Source: Bradyrhizobium hereditatis (GTDB lineage Bacteria; Pseudomonadota; Alphaproteobacteria; Rhizobiales; Xanthobacteraceae). Taken from it: a stretch of DNA of 64,000 nt. The first letter of the stretch is position 1. Each line of letters opens with the position of its first letter. Shown one piece after another: positions 1-9,579 of this stretch. The position numbers and the translations under genes are program-made. The stretch covers positions 372,001 through 436,000 of the forward strand of contig NZ_JAGKJK010000003.1 of assembly GCF_020329435.1 (NCBI RefSeq). The letters are read 5' to 3'. Under the pieces are notes generated by a model. That model saw only the letters and a program-made list of their open reading frames with translations. It was not told where the DNA came from and did not search any database.

Positions 1-1091
1 TACTTTTTCAGATCCTCATACGACTCATGCAGCATCTTCTTGTACAGTGAAAAACTATTCGAGGTGCTGCGACCGCCGCGCGACTTCACACGGAAGATCG
101 CTTCCGCGGCAATTCGTCCAGAGATCATCGCAACGTTCAGATGCCCACGATGGCTAGTATTATTGAGTTCGGCGGCATCCCCAACCACCACCCAGCCCTT
201 GCCGTAGAGCTGGGGTATGGTGTTGTAGCCGCGTTTCGGGATGAGGTGCGCGGAATATTCCTTGAGCTCTGAGCCGTTGATTAGCGACACCACTGACGGA
301 TGACGCTTGAAGCGATTGAGTAGCCCGTAAGGCGTTTCGCCCGTTCGCTGGAGATCGGAGAGAAGGCAGCCGATGCCGACTGAGATGCACTCCCTATTCG
401 CATAGATGAAACCCATGCCTGTCATGCCGCGCGAGATGGAGCCGGCGGCCTCGATCACGACCCCTTCGTCGCGATTTAGATTGAAACGGGCTTCGATGGT
501 CTCGCGCGGCAAAAGGTGCATTTCCTTGACCTGCAGCGCAACTTGGTCGGGCGTTGGCCGCTCGCGCCAGCCCGCACGCGTCCCCAGCAAGCCATTGAAG
601 CCCTCGGCGAGCACCACTACATCGGCGTGGATTATGCCATCCTGGCGGTCGGTACGCACCCCAATGACGCGGCCGCGGCGGTTCTGCGCCAGCTCCGTAA
701 CGGTAGTTTGGTACAAGACGGTGGCGCCGGCCTCCCTCACCTTCCCCGAGAACCATTTATCGAATAGCGCGCGGATAACGATATACCGGTTCGGTCGCTC
801 GTCGTTGGAGTGATTGAAGCGGTACCGCAGCCCGATATGGGAGCGGCTATCCATTAACCAAAAGCGCTGCTCGACAAGGCGGCGCTCGAGCGGCGCGTCC
901 TCGCGAAAATCTGGGGTCAGCTGTTCGAGGATGTCCGCATCGAGCATGGCAGCCTGCACGTTCTTTGATCCGGAATATTCGCCGCGCTCGAGCTGCAGTA
1001 CCTTCATGCCACGCTTGGCCATGGTCAGAGCCGCCGCGTTGCCGGCCATTCCGGCGCCAACCACGATGGCATCGAACCTCTCTTCGATCAT
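1..1091 (-). CDS. fixC: FixC, electron-transfer flavoprotein:quinone oxidoreductase (3' end cut by window)
   Basis: FixC is the FAD-containing dehydrogenase partner of the FixAB electron-transfer flavoprotein and helps deliver low-potential electrons to nitrogenase. The reading frame runs without a stop from the ATG at 1091 to the window edge, about 363 residues. An N-terminal dinucleotide-binding motif GAGMAG sits at residues 12-17, followed by the family sequence around GSKNVQ and, near the edge, the conserved GDAAELNN region. A strong ribosome site (AAAGGAGAGG) precedes the ATG. It follows the damaged fixB and fixA on the same strand, so it is probably transcribed from the fixA promoter. 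The C-terminal ferredoxin-like part lies outside the window. Confidence 0.93.
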   Translation of the reverse strand, partial: MIEERFDAIVVGAGMAGNAAALTMAKRGMKVLQLERGEYSGSKNVQAAMLDADILEQLTPDFREDAPLERRLVEQRFWLMDSRSHIGLRYRFNHSNDERPNRYIVIRALFDKWFSGKVREAGATVLYQTTVTELAQNRRGRVIGVRTDRQDGIIHADVVVLAEGFNGLLGTRAGWRERPTPDQVALQVKEMHLLPRETIEARFNLNRDEGVVIEAAGSISRGMTGMGFIYANRECISVGIGCLLSDLQRTGETPYGLLNRFKRHPSVVSLINGSELKEYSAHLIPKRGYNTIPQLYGKGWVVVGDAAELNNTSHRGHLNVAMISGRIAAEAIFRVKSRGGRSTSNSFSLYKKMLHESYEDLKK

Positions 1092-1129
1092 GAGCCTCTC
1101 CTTTGCTTGGTGGCGAATGTCCTCAAAAC

Positions 1130-1583
1130 GTGCGCTCGCCTGCGACGTGCTCGCGTGAATGCGGTGACGCCCGAGGCGGCGAGATCACGGCCCAAGATCG
1201 TGGCTCGCAACAGCAGGATCTCCGGCTTGCGGATGTTGACAAGATCGGTCAACGCCATGCTGTAGGACTGGCTGCGGTAATCTGCGAGCAAGTTGTCGGC
1301 GACGAGATGGACAAGGTCTCGGCGTAGGAGAAGAATTCGACCGCGGCGCTGCGTGTCGCCTCGCCCTCCGGACCGATCACGACCGCCGCGAGATCAAGCT
1401 TCCGCTTCTCGGCGAGCTTGCGGCCCGCGCCCGTCAGCTTCCAGGAAATTGGATGCACCTGCCCGGGCTCCTGTTCGATGAAGACCAAGACATGCTTGTC
1501 AGCGCTGAAATGCCCCCCGGCTGCGCCTTCTTGACGGCGCGCCGTTCCGCGGGCAACACGGGAGCTCTCATCACATCGCTCAT
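1130..1583 (-). pseudogene. fixB: fixB, electron-transfer flavoprotein alpha subunit, frameshifted and truncated
   Basis: FixB is normally about 360-370 residues and pairs with FixA. Only about 450 bases remain between fixA and fixC. A start at 1583 (MSDVMRAPVLPAERR) is followed by a shift into another frame at about 1505 that carries KHVLVFIEQEPGQVHPISW, and a second shift near 1300 into the frame with [10 protein letters not shown] and [17 protein letters not shown]. After that the FixB similarity stops, so the nucleotide- and FAD-binding C-terminal two thirds are missing. Unless an intact fixB exists elsewhere, FixA and FixC here lack their partner. Alternative: sequencing errors explain the shifts, but not the missing 600-700 bases. 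Confidence 0.85.
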
Positions 1584-1600
1584 CGCCAAGACCCTTCAGA

Positions 1601-2443
1601 TCAGGCATCGCGGGCTAGCGCCGCAAGGTCGGTTTCAAGCTTGGGCTGGTGCTTGAAGATGGCATCGATCAATGCTTGCGCCGGCTGCTCGCCGGTCTCT
1701 ACCAGCACCGCCTTCTCAGCGCGCGCGGACGGCGCGAAGACACGCTTGACGACGGTCGGCGAGCCCTTGAGACCGCATTTGGAGATGTCCTCGACACCGG
1801 CCTCCTGCGCGCTCCACTTCACGATCGGCGCCCGGGCGGCACGCAATGCGTCGGCCATGGCGCCGCGGCGTATCTGGTTGGTTGCCTCCAGCATGGTAAT
1901 CAGACACGGCAGCCTGGTGCGGAGCACCTGGACGCCACCTTCGGAGCGCCGTTCCGTTTCAATTGTGCGTGCGGTGAGATCCAGGGCTCTGATCTTTGCG
2001 ACGTAGGTAAGCTGCAGCACACCGAGCCGCTTCGCGACGCCGGGCCCAACCTGCGCGGTATCGCCGTCGATGGTCTGCTTACCGGTGAATATGAGATCCG
2101 GCGGGCCATATTCCTTGCCGATTTTGCGGATGGCGGTCGCCAGCGCGTAACTCGTTGCCAGCGTATCGGCGCCCGCAAAGCAGCGGTCGGTGAGCAGTAC
2201 GGCGCGATCGGCGCCAAAGGTCAGCGCTTTGCGTAATGAGTCCTCGGCTGATGGCGGCCCCATTGTAAGGACGGTGATCTCGCCGCCGAACTTATCGCGC
2301 AGCTCCAACGCGGCCTCGAGCGCGAAGAGGTCGTATGGATTAATGATGGTCGGCACGCCCTGACGCATGATCGTGTTGGTCACGGGGTGCACGCGGATCT
2401 GCGCGGAGTCGGGAACCTGCTTGATGCAGACGACGTTGTGCAT
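1601..2443 (-). CDS. fixA: FixA, electron-transfer flavoprotein beta subunit
   Basis: A 280-residue protein matching the ETF beta family over its full usual length. FixA and FixB form a heterodimeric flavoprotein in electron supply to nitrogenase. Recognisable stretches are the N-terminal VVCIKQVPDSAQIRVHP, then NPYDLFALEAAL and the nucleotide-binding region FTGKQTIDGDTAQVGP. The ATG at 2443 is chosen because GGAG lies nine bases upstream and the protein starts as FixA proteins do (MHNVVCIKQ); a longer frame reaching 2530 would run across the promoter. It is the first gene of the fixA-(fixB)-fixC unit and has a good -24/-12 promoter 40-55 bases upstream. Confidence 0.95.
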   Translation of the reverse strand: MHNVVCIKQVPDSAQIRVHPVTNTIMRQGVPTIINPYDLFALEAALELRDKFGGEITVLTMGPPSAEDSLRKALTFGADRAVLLTDRCFAGADTLATSYALATAIRKIGKEYGPPDLIFTGKQTIDGDTAQVGPGVAKRLGVLQLTYVAKIRALDLTARTIETERRSEGGVQVLRTRLPCLITMLEATNQIRRGAMADALRAARAPIVKWSAQEAGVEDISKCGLKGSPTVVKRVFAPSARAEKAVLVETGEQPAQALIDAIFKHQPKLETDLAALARDA

Positions 2444-2481
2444 GTGCTTCTCCAGACGTTGCAACGGCTGGCGAAGAGAAC

Positions 2482-2497
2482 AGCAAGTGTCGTACCA
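2482..2497 (-). promoter_or_regulatory. RpoN (-24/-12) promoter of fixA
   Basis: On the minus strand TGGTACGACACTTGCT gives GG and GC separated by exactly ten bases and fits the sigma-54 consensus TGGCAC-N5-TTGCA well. Transcription would start near 2470, 25-30 bases before the fixA ATG. fixA is a classical NifA/RpoN target. I did not find a clear TGT-N10-ACA NifA site upstream. Confidence 0.75.
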
Positions 2498-3178
2498 TTG
2501 CGCGACTTTCAAAATCAGGCCGCGATGCAATGGCTTTTGGGATGCTTGATGTCACTGTAGCCTGACGTTCGCCGACGGAATTGCGACATTCGTCGTGACT
2601 ACGACAGCCAGGTTGGCGCGGCGTGATCTGCCGTTAATTGGATCAAAGGAGAGCGGCCCAAAGACGAGATGCGCTTTGCTTGGGTTGATCCATACGCGAT
2701 CCCGAGTCTCCGCAGCGGCCGCTGCGCTCACGGGAGCCCTGAGCCGACTTGCACGGGACTATGCTTCGCATCAGCACCGCAATAAGCTTGCGGCGCCTGC
2801 GACCGCGAGGCACATGGCGGTCGCTTTCGAGCGCAGGCGCCGCATCGCGCAGCGGTCGCCGAGCGAATTGAACGTGATCGAACACCACCCGATGGTCTCG
2901 CTGACGCTATCCGGCCGTGAGCTGATGGTCGATGGCAACATCGCCAACGGATTCGCGATGACAGCGTGGCGTTCGCACGAGCGTAGCGGGCATGGGATCG
3001 CCGGTGGTCGGGCGGCTGCTCTCGATCATGACGGAGACGGCGCTGACGCGGTGGTCGCATCCGATCTTGATCGGGTCGAAGTCCGCGCCAAACTATCAAG
3101 CCTCTATTTTGTTCCTCCAGCTATTCGCCTTAAGCGGCGATAGTCACGGCCCCGACACAACAAAGTCCGACACTGCCG
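2498..3178. other. fixA-nifA intergenic stretch, no gene recognised
   Basis: About 680 bases between the fixA promoter and the nifA stop. Open frames exist on both strands (for example 2595-3143 on the plus strand) but none has a convincing start signal, domain or protein-like composition that I recognise. A degraded gene cannot be excluded. Confidence 0.5.
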
Positions 3179-5002
3179 TCAGAAGCGCTTGATCTCGACG
3201 CCATATTTTCTCAGGGCGTAGCCAATTTGGCGGGGCGTAAGTCCAAGCAGGCGCGCCGCCTTCGCCTGCACCCAGCCGGATCTTTCCATTGCCGCGATGA
3301 CACGCTCGCGATCTGTCATCTTCGTACCACCTACGAGGGCTGCGCCGACTGGCGCCAACGGAGCGAGCTCGCTGCCGAAAGGCGGGAGCGATGTAGCAGC
3401 CTCGGCCGGCGACGTGGCCGGCTTAGCGTGCACTGGTACGACCGGCCGCGGCTGCAGCGCCATCTCCTCCGATCCGCTCTTCCACAGCATCGCGGAAAGG
3501 CACTGGCCGTGGCAGCAGGCAAAGTCGTCTCTCACGATCGATGGTCCCGGTGCCAGAGTCGCGGTCCGCTGCACGCAATTCTCAAGCTCGCGGACGTTTC
3601 CGGGAAAACCGCAGTTCATCAGTACTTCAACCGCGCTTGCATCGAAGGTAAGCGTGCGGCCGTTCTCTCTGTTGAAATTCCTGAGAAACTCGGTCGCGAG
3701 GAGCGGAATATCACCGCGCCTTTCGCGCAACGGCGGCAGCAGCAAAGGGACCACGCTGATGCGATAATAAAGGTCGGCGCGGAACTCGTTCCTTGCCACC
3801 GCCTCTTCCAGGTTCTTATTCGTGGCGGCGATCACGCGAACATCGACCTTAATGGTCTGGTTGCCACCGACGCGCTCGAATTCCTGCTCCTGCAGTACGC
3901 GCAACAGCTTTGCCTGGAATGAGGCCGAGATCTCGCCGATCTCGTCCAAAAATAGTGTTCCCTTGTCGGCAAGCTCAAAGCGGCCCTTGCGCGCAGTGAA
4001 CGCGCTGGTAAAGGCACCCTTCTCATGACCGAACAATTCGGATTCCAGTACCGTCTCAGGCAGCGCCGCGCAATTGAGTTTTATGAAGGGCCGCTTGGCG
4101 CGCGCCGACCGCTCGTGAATGGCCTTAGCGACCAGCTCCTTTCCGGTACCGGACTCGCCGCGCAACAGCACCGTACTGTTTGATTTGGCTACGACCGCGA
4201 TCTTCTCGAGCAGCCTGCGCAGCGCCGGGCTGTCGCCAATAATCCCCTCGACATGAACCTTCTTGCGCTCCCGCGCAGGCTGTTTGAGCTCGGTCAATTC
4301 CTTTTGCAGCCGGTCCTTCTCCGCCATCAGCCGCTCGCGGTCACACGCGAACAGGCGATGCAGCTTCACTGTCTGCCCCGCTAGGTTGGCGATCATTGTT
4401 AGCAGCCGGACGTCGTAATCGAGCCGGGCGCTCGACGCGTTGTCCAGGATGCGGTCGATCGTCAGCGTGCCCACGACATTCGCGTCGATGCGAATGGGAA
4501 CGCCGATGAACGATACTCGCGTGTCGTCGGAGGCGCCGAGCACCTCTCTGTCCGCAGCACTAAAGGCCGGATGCACTGCTACGTTTTCGGCGACGAGCGG
4601 CTTGTCCGAGGCCATGATCTCGTCGATTACCTTCTGCGGCAGGCGCATCCGGAAGCGCTCGTCGCTGCCTTCGCTCCAGCCGGCGCCCACGGTAATGTCC
4701 GGCACGCCATCATCGTGGAACAGAGAGACGATGCCGTGCCGCATCTGCACAAACGATTGCAGAAGATCGACGACGTTGGCCAGCGTGACTTCCAGCCGGC
4801 AGGGGGCGGTGAGTACTTTCGATATTTCGAAGATCCCGATAATCGCGCTCTCGTACAACGGCACATCAGGGAGCGCGTCGTCCGTCTCGGAGTTTGAGTT
4901 AGGCCTTTCGCGTACGGAAGGGATATGCAGCATGACGACGTCTCCGTTGTTATGACCATCCTCCCTGTCGTCCTGTTCGGATTTGCGAATATTGTGTTGC
5001 AT
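3179..5002 (-). CDS. nifA: NifA, RpoN-dependent activator of nif and fix genes
   Basis: NifA is the enhancer-binding activator of nif/fix promoters. The 607-residue frame shows a GAF sensor domain (about 65-220), a linker, an AAA+ domain with Walker A GESGTGKE (282-289) and Walker B TLFLDE (349-354), and a C-terminal helix-turn-helix ([19 protein letters not shown]). The cysteines in NCVQRT and FACCHGQC, near the AAA+/linker border, fit the oxygen-sensitive cysteine pattern of rhizobial NifA. The sigma-54 contact loop reads GAFTSA (329-334) instead of the usual GAFTGA. An alternative start at 4933 (MLHIPSV), which also has a GGAG site, gives 584 residues and matches the start I recall for Bradyrhizobium NifA. 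It is downstream of fixR, presumably in one operon. Confidence 0.96.
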   Translation of the reverse strand: MQHNIRKSEQDDREDGHNNGDVVMLHIPSVRERPNSNSETDDALPDVPLYESAIIGIFEISKVLTAPCRLEVTLANVVDLLQSFVQMRHGIVSLFHDDGVPDITVGAGWSEGSDERFRMRLPQKVIDEIMASDKPLVAENVAVHPAFSAADREVLGASDDTRVSFIGVPIRIDANVVGTLTIDRILDNASSARLDYDVRLLTMIANLAGQTVKLHRLFACDRERLMAEKDRLQKELTELKQPARERKKVHVEGIIGDSPALRRLLEKIAVVAKSNSTVLLRGESGTGKELVAKAIHERSARAKRPFIKLNCAALPETVLESELFGHEKGAFTSAFTARKGRFELADKGTLFLDEIGEISASFQAKLLRVLQEQEFERVGGNQTIKVDVRVIAATNKNLEEAVARNEFRADLYYRISVVPLLLPPLRERRGDIPLLATEFLRNFNRENGRTLTFDASAVEVLMNCGFPGNVRELENCVQRTATLAPGPSIVRDDFACCHGQCLSAMLWKSGSEEMALQPRPVVPVHAKPATSPAEAATSLPPFGSELAPLAPVGAALVGGTKMTDRERVIAAMERSGWVQAKAARLLGLTPRQIGYALRKYGVEIKRF

Positions 5003-5222
5003 GTCATCCTCGATCTCGCCCCCATTTTAGGATGACGCAAGAGATAACTTCTTATTATGGCACGATGGTAAAACTGCATCGCGACACGACGGTAAACTTA
5101 CAGTGTGCTTTGACTTGCTTATTCTCTGCTCTTCCGAACTCGTCGCGCGCATTCCGTGGGAACACGAATTCCATTGATGTAGATCAAATCAGCTGCGACT
5201 TGTTTCTTGCAGTTACAGTCGA

Positions 5223-6059
5223 TCAGAGGTGTTGGCCGCCATTGATCGGCACCTCGGTGCCCGTGACATAACTTGCCGCATCCGAGCATAGGAAGAAGAT
5301 GACCTTCGCGACTTCTTCGGGTGTGCCCACTCGGCGCAGCGGAATATTTGGTACAAGACGCGCTTCCGTGTTCGGCGACAAAATATCGGTCTTGATCTCG
5401 CCGGGCGCGATCGCATTCACGCGAATGCCATGCGGTGCATAGTCGTGCGCCATTTCGCGCGTGAGACACGCGAGCGCAGCTTTCGAGGTCGCATAAGCGG
5501 AGCCGGCAAACGGGTGCACCCGGGACCCTGCGATTGAGGTCACGTTAACGATTGATCCTGACGCTGCTTTTAGCTCGTCAAACAGGCCTTGCGCGAGCAG
5601 GATCGGCGCCACCATATTGACGTGGAACACCTTCATCCAGGTTTCGACTGACGTCGTCAACGCCGTCAGTCGTGCGCCATTCGGCGTTTTCGGTGAAATG
5701 CCGGCATTGTTGATCAAGCCGTGCAATGGCGCGCCTGCGAGGCGCTCCTTGATCTCGGCGATGGCGCGCGGCAGCATGCGATGGTTGCTGAGGTCGACCT
5801 GGACATGGTTGTCGGCCCCCGACTCCCACGGGCAGCGCCCGCCATCAAACGGTTGGCGCGCGCAAGAAATGATGCGCCAGCCCGCTTCCGAAAACAGCTT
5901 TCCGGTGGCGTGACCAATGCCGCGCGACGCGCCGGTTAGCACCAGCGTCTTCTGTTCTCCCTGCTGGATGCGGACTCTATCGGTGTGAAACGGACAGCCC
6001 ACGTTGGTCGCCGACGGTGGACTAGCGACCGCTTCATCGTTTCTCACATCGAGACTCAA
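5223..6059 (-). CDS. fixR: FixR, short-chain dehydrogenase of the fixR-nifA operon
   Basis: A 278-residue SDR-family oxidoreductase; substrate unknown in the family. The cofactor motif TGASRGIG lies at residues 42-49, the NNAG motif at 117-120, and the catalytic Ser175, Tyr189 and Lys193 (YATSK) are all present, so the enzyme looks active. An N-terminal extension of about 35 residues precedes the Rossmann fold, typical of FixR. It starts 41 bases downstream of a -24/-12 promoter and precedes nifA by 220 bases, the standard fixR-nifA arrangement in which fixR is co-transcribed with the regulator and not itself needed for fixation (established for B. japonicum). Confidence 0.93.
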   Translation of the reverse strand: MSLDVRNDEAVASPPSATNVGCPFHTDRVRIQQGEQKTLVLTGASRGIGHATGKLFSEAGWRIISCARQPFDGGRCPWESGADNHVQVDLSNHRMLPRAIAEIKERLAGAPLHGLINNAGISPKTPNGARLTALTTSVETWMKVFHVNMVAPILLAQGLFDELKAASGSIVNVTSIAGSRVHPFAGSAYATSKAALACLTREMAHDYAPHGIRVNAIAPGEIKTDILSPNTEARLVPNIPLRRVGTPEEVAKVIFFLCSDAASYVTGTEVPINGGQHL

Positions 6060-6099
6060 ACGCGCCTCCCAATTCTCTTGCCCTCGCCCGTGAACGCGG

Positions 6100-6115
6100 T
6101 GCAGGATTTGGGCCA
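6100..6115 (-). promoter_or_regulatory. RpoN (-24/-12) promoter of fixR-nifA
   Basis: Minus-strand TGGCCCAAATCCTGCA has GG and GC ten bases apart and lies 41-56 bases before the fixR start. It corresponds to the autoregulated, NifA-dependent promoter known upstream of fixR-nifA in Bradyrhizobium. Confidence 0.75.
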
Positions 6116-6145
6116 GTGCGATGCAAAGGAACGCTCACACGTTTT

Positions 6146-6160
6146 GCGGCCCAATGTCGC
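6146..6160 (-). promoter_or_regulatory. RegR-type upstream activating site
   Basis: Minus-strand GCGACATTGGGCCGC matches every fixed position of the RegR box GNGRCRTTNNGNCGC. It is centred about 60-65 bases before the predicted transcription start, the position of the fixR upstream activator sequence in B. japonicum, and would mediate redox-responsive RegSR control of nifA. Confidence 0.75.
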
Positions 6161-6728
6161 GTTCGCAACAGCTTGGCGGGTTCCCCACATCGGGCGCGTT
6201 TGCTTTCGGACAATAGCAAGCGCAAGTGCATAAGCCGATTTTCGAGTCTCGCGTAACGTGCGCGGCACGACCAGTTTGGCTCCGTCTTGCTCCATGGCCC
6301 TAATGCGCGCTGGTTGATCGCAAGTATTGTCAATGCGGTCGGGCCAGGTCCGTCAGCTAAATTGCTGCGCAGATCAGAACCGCCGGCGAATTCGTTTAGT
6401 TCGCTCTCACACCGTTCGATGCGCTGGAATGAGGTATTGCTGTTGAGCAATCCGCCCCTCCTCTACCGGCCACGTCATTCCAATTCATCATTTCGTGATC
6501 GAACTGGGTCTCACGATAGGCGGCAGCAAGCTCTCCCTTGCAGGCGTTTCTCGACGGCCTTCCGCCATTGCAGTCCTTCTTGAGCGTGGCGATGGCTCAC
6601 GGTCGGCTAGCTCGGCTTGCTGCTGCGGCGGCGGAGCTGCCAGGCAGGCATAATCTCTCGTCTCGATCGCGCAATCGACCGCGGCGACGGCCAAACAGCA
6701 ATTGACAGTCTTCGCATCAACGGCCGCT
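6161..6728. other. Intergenic, no gene recognised
   Basis: About 570 bases between the fixR control region and the end of the LRR effector gene. Small frames on both strands lack start signals and recognisable content. Confidence 0.5.
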
Positions 6729-8564
6729 TCACAGCTCGAGGCCGTACCTTGCGAGCACCTGGCGCGTTAGCGCACCCTTGATCCTGCTGGCGATTTCGTT
6801 GCGGATCTGGGCTCCGAGCTCCCGCTCGGCATCGGGGTCGCCTGTCAGGCCATGCTCGGCAAGACGCTGGTTCAGGCGAGTTTGAAACTCCTCGCCCATC
6901 GCATCGATGAGCCGCTCCTGCATCGCTGCATGTTCTTCGGGGGCGATGCGTCTCAACACGCTATCCCAAGGTTGCCAGCCCCTTGCCAGATAGTCCGCGA
7001 ATCCCGTCGCCTCTTGGTCCCGCACCGCCCCCGCGGCCCAGTCAACGTCGGCTTGTGTCACGTGAGAGACATTCAAGAAGCGCATGTCTGGGGCGACGTG
7101 CCGCAGCTCCAGGGGGTCGCGCAGCTGTGTCTGGTAGGCAAGATAGACCTCAATCTCGTCGATGCGGGCGTCCGGGTCGGCACCGCGGAGCGAGTTGACC
7201 GTCTCGCGCGCGATCCCGTCCAGCGCCCTCAAGCGGAACATCACACGGCCGTGCTGAAGCAGTTCGTCGAGCCGCCCGTCATAGACTCCGTCCTCGACAT
7301 CAGCGTTCAGGCGTGCGATCTGCATGCCGTTCCAGGCCAAAGTGACGCGATCCTCGCACCTATCGCTCGCTCCCAACGCCGCGGCGAAGTACTGCTCGCG
7401 CAATCGCGGCCTGACCGCCGCCTGCCGCAGATCTTCGGCCACCGCCTGCCGGAACGCGTCATTGCCATAGTTCACCGTGCCACGGAGCCTGTCGAGGAAG
7501 CGTGCGTAGTCCTGAGCACCTGGCTCTTGGGCGAAGCGCTGCCAGGCGGCCACTGTCTCAGTGTCGCCCTCGAGCCAGTGCGCGACAACCTCGTGCAGGG
7601 CCTGCGGCTCGACTTGCACCGCTCCCTCGGCCCCAGACAAAAAGATCTGCGGGCCGGCATAGCCCCCGGCATGCATGGCTGTCGCCAGGTTAGTCAGTAC
7701 CCCCTCGGGCAGCGGATTATTCTCCAGATCAACGCTGGACTCACGGCCCAGCTGCGTCAGGAGGGTCTCTGGCACGCTGGTCAGCTGGTTGTTGCTGGCG
7801 CCGAGCCATAGGAGCTCGGCGGGGATCGTCTCGGGCAGGCTAGTCAGCTGGTTGTGGCTAGCGCTGAGCCATTCGAGCTCAGCCGGGAGGGGCTCGGGCA
7901 GATTGGTCAGCTGATTGTTGTCGACGTTCAGGCGCTGGAGCCCAGCTGGAAGGTCGGGCAGACTGGTCAGCCGGTTGCCGCTGACGTCGAGCTCCTGAAG
8001 CGTTGCCGGAAGATTATCGGGCAGACTGGTCAGCTGATTGTTGTCGACCCTCAAGCGCCGGAGCCCGAGCGGCAGGTCTGCGGGCAGGCTGGTCAGCCCG
8101 TTGCCGATGGCGTAGAGCCGCCGAAGCCCGGCCGGAAGGTCGGGCAAGCTGGTCAGCCGATTGTTGCTGGCGCGGAGCCGCTGGAGATCGGCTGGAAGGT
8201 CGGGCAGGCTGGTCAGCTGATTGTTGTCGACGTTCAGGCGCCGGAGCTCGGGCGGGAGGGGGACGGACAAGGCGGTCAGGGACAGGGACGACAGATCCAG
8301 CGGCTCATCGATATCGCCCGCCTCCCGCCAAGCCCTCGTTCGACTTACCGCCTCTTGCCGATTCTCGTCTTCGCCCTGCCCCTCTTCGGCAGCCCGGCCC
8401 GTCAGGACCTGGTCCTGCGACGAGGCGGGGTCGGCGGCGGACGCCTCCGCCTCGGTCAAGACGTCGACCCACTGCGCCGCGGCCGGGGACCCTGGTCCGG
8501 AGGTTTCTGATTCGGAAGTCTCGGAAGGAGTGCCAGCGCCAAGCTGGGCCCGTTCTGCATTCAT
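6729..8564 (-). CDS. nopM: NopM/IpaH-type LRR E3 ubiquitin ligase, type III effector
   Basis: A 611-residue protein that would be injected by the type III secretion system and ubiquitinate host proteins. The Ser/Thr/Glu-rich N-terminus (1-90) suits a secretion signal. Eight leucine-rich repeats with the pattern LDVSGNRLTSLPDLPAGLQR cover about 105-285. The rest is a NEL (novel E3 ligase) domain; its catalytic CXD motif is present as Cys403-Glu-Asp405 in SDRCEDRVTLAWN. The ATG at 8564 is preferred to an upstream TTG (8588) because GAGGAG lies nine bases ahead of it. I could not find a convincing tts box upstream, where an IS66 fragment now lies. The symbol is by family, not by orthology. Confidence 0.9.
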   Translation of the reverse strand: MNAERAQLGAGTPSETSESETSGPGSPAAAQWVDVLTEAEASAADPASSQDQVLTGRAAEEGQGEDENRQEAVSRTRAWREAGDIDEPLDLSSLSLTALSVPLPPELRRLNVDNNQLTSLPDLPADLQRLRASNNRLTSLPDLPAGLRRLYAIGNGLTSLPADLPLGLRRLRVDNNQLTSLPDNLPATLQELDVSGNRLTSLPDLPAGLQRLNVDNNQLTNLPEPLPAELEWLSASHNQLTSLPETIPAELLWLGASNNQLTSVPETLLTQLGRESSVDLENNPLPEGVLTNLATAMHAGGYAGPQIFLSGAEGAVQVEPQALHEVVAHWLEGDTETVAAWQRFAQEPGAQDYARFLDRLRGTVNYGNDAFRQAVAEDLRQAAVRPRLREQYFAAALGASDRCEDRVTLAWNGMQIARLNADVEDGVYDGRLDELLQHGRVMFRLRALDGIARETVNSLRGADPDARIDEIEVYLAYQTQLRDPLELRHVAPDMRFLNVSHVTQADVDWAAGAVRDQEATGFADYLARGWQPWDSVLRRIAPEEHAAMQERLIDAMGEEFQTRLNQRLAEHGLTGDPDAERELGAQIRNEIASRIKGALTRQVLARYGLEL

Positions 8565-8984
8565 CGATGCCGTCTCCTCGGTAGCCAAGTGAAGGGAATG
8601 CGCCGGAGCCGTGCTTCTCGAAGCCGGTAGCTCTCACCAGGGATGGTGATCACCGACTAACGAGGAAGCAGGCGATCACGGAGCGCGGTTGCAACCACAG
8701 AACCGCCGAACACGCTGCGCCATTCGCCCACAGGGCAGTTGCAGCAAGATCAGCACGTCCGGACGGAATCGACGGTTAACGAACGGGTTCAGGGTTGTTT
8801 CGTTAGGGTAATACATCCCCCTCTCCTCTGCAGCAGATCAAGCCGGACATCGCAGTCCAGATAGACAGTATCTCAATGCTATAAGACTTACCTGTCCAAA
8901 AACTGACGAGTTTCGGAAGACTCATAATGCGCCAGAAAGTCCATCGACGTCTCGAAGCTGCAGCGTTAATGGGGTCTACTGAAG

Positions 8985-9258
8985 AAAAACTGGTGACGGT
9001 CTGGCGTTCGGGACGCCTTTCGCGTAAATCCGCGCCCACTCGTCGTCTTGGCTACAGCCTGCTCCGCAAACAGCTCGTCTTTAGTGGCGCCAATTTCCAG
9101 CTCTTCGAAGGTCAGCGCCAACTGGTCGATCAGCCGCGATGATCGCTCCAATCGATGACCGTAGATGTGGCGCTCGAGCTTGGCGATCCTAAGTTTCTGA
9201 TGGGCGATCAGCGCTTCGTCTTCCGAGGCTTTTGCACGGGCAAACGCGAGCGGCGCCC
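8985..9258 (-). pseudogene. IS66-family transposase (TnpC) N-terminal fragment
   Basis: The minus-strand frame reads HQKLRIAKLERHIYGHRLER, SRLIDQLALTFEELEIGA and EQAVAKTTSGRGFTRK, the characteristic coiled N-terminal part of IS66 TnpC. A one-base shift near 9040 moves the continuation (RRPERQTVTSF) to another frame and the catalytic region is absent. The remnant sits between the effector gene and the nodD remnant, probably marking the breakpoint of the nod box module. Confidence 0.75.
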
Positions 9259-9299
9259 AATACCTTCACCAGCATTCGCATATGACCTCAAAGCTAGAC

Positions 9300-9406
9300 T
9301 TATGGTCAGATCCTCACAAAGATGACCGAACTTCACAAACGGCCGCCACCGAAGCGATACCTCGAGCGCGATGAGCAGATTTAGATGATCGACGCCCTGA
9401 ACGCAT
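9300..9406 (-). pseudogene. nodD: nodD 5' remnant divergent from nod box
   Basis: From the ATG at 9406, reading away from the nod box, the sequence matches the start of nodD1 (22808): ATGCG, then a run with ATCTAAATCTxCTCxTCGCGCTCGA. In protein terms GVDHLNLLIALEV corresponds to [13 protein letters not shown]. Frameshifts occur within the first 15 codons and similarity ends after about 35. It is the leftover of a divergent nodD, as at nodD1-nodA. Confidence 0.75.
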
Positions 9407-9417
9407 GATCCGGACTT

Positions 9418-9464
9418 ATCCAGCGCGTGGATGCATTCCATCAAAACAATCGATTTAACAATTG
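9418..9464 (+). promoter_or_regulatory. nod box upstream of sulfotransferase gene
   Basis: A 47-base NodD-binding site: the left half has ATCC-N7-GGATGCATTCC, the right half ATCAAAACAATCGATTTAA then CAATTGG, close to the nod box consensus including the core AAACAATCGATTT. It points to the gene at 10005, about 540 bases away, so that gene should be induced by flavonoids through NodD. Confidence 0.88.
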
Positions 9465-9579
9465 GAAGAAACGGATAGCAAAAAGTCAGTTGGAGAAATT
9501 GAATTCAGGCATCCAGAATGGCTATCGATCTTCACCGTGGCTCTGAGAAGATTTCTCAGGTGCAGGGGCGAGCATCAAC

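Noticed and set aside
2595..3143. A 182-codon plus-strand frame between fixA and nifA
   Set aside because: No ribosome site, no recognisable family and opposite to the surrounding operons.
6034..6450. A 138-codon minus-strand frame overlapping fixR
   Set aside because: It would cover the fixR promoter and RegR box, and its sequence is not protein-like.
6852..8592. Long open frames opposite the LRR effector gene
   Set aside because: Mirror frames created by the leucine-rich repeats and high GC; no start signals.
8893..8933. Weak tts box-like sequence on the minus strand upstream of the LRR effector
   Set aside because: Only about 10 of 17 core positions fit and the CC and TA elements are missing. 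The effector's true promoter was not found.
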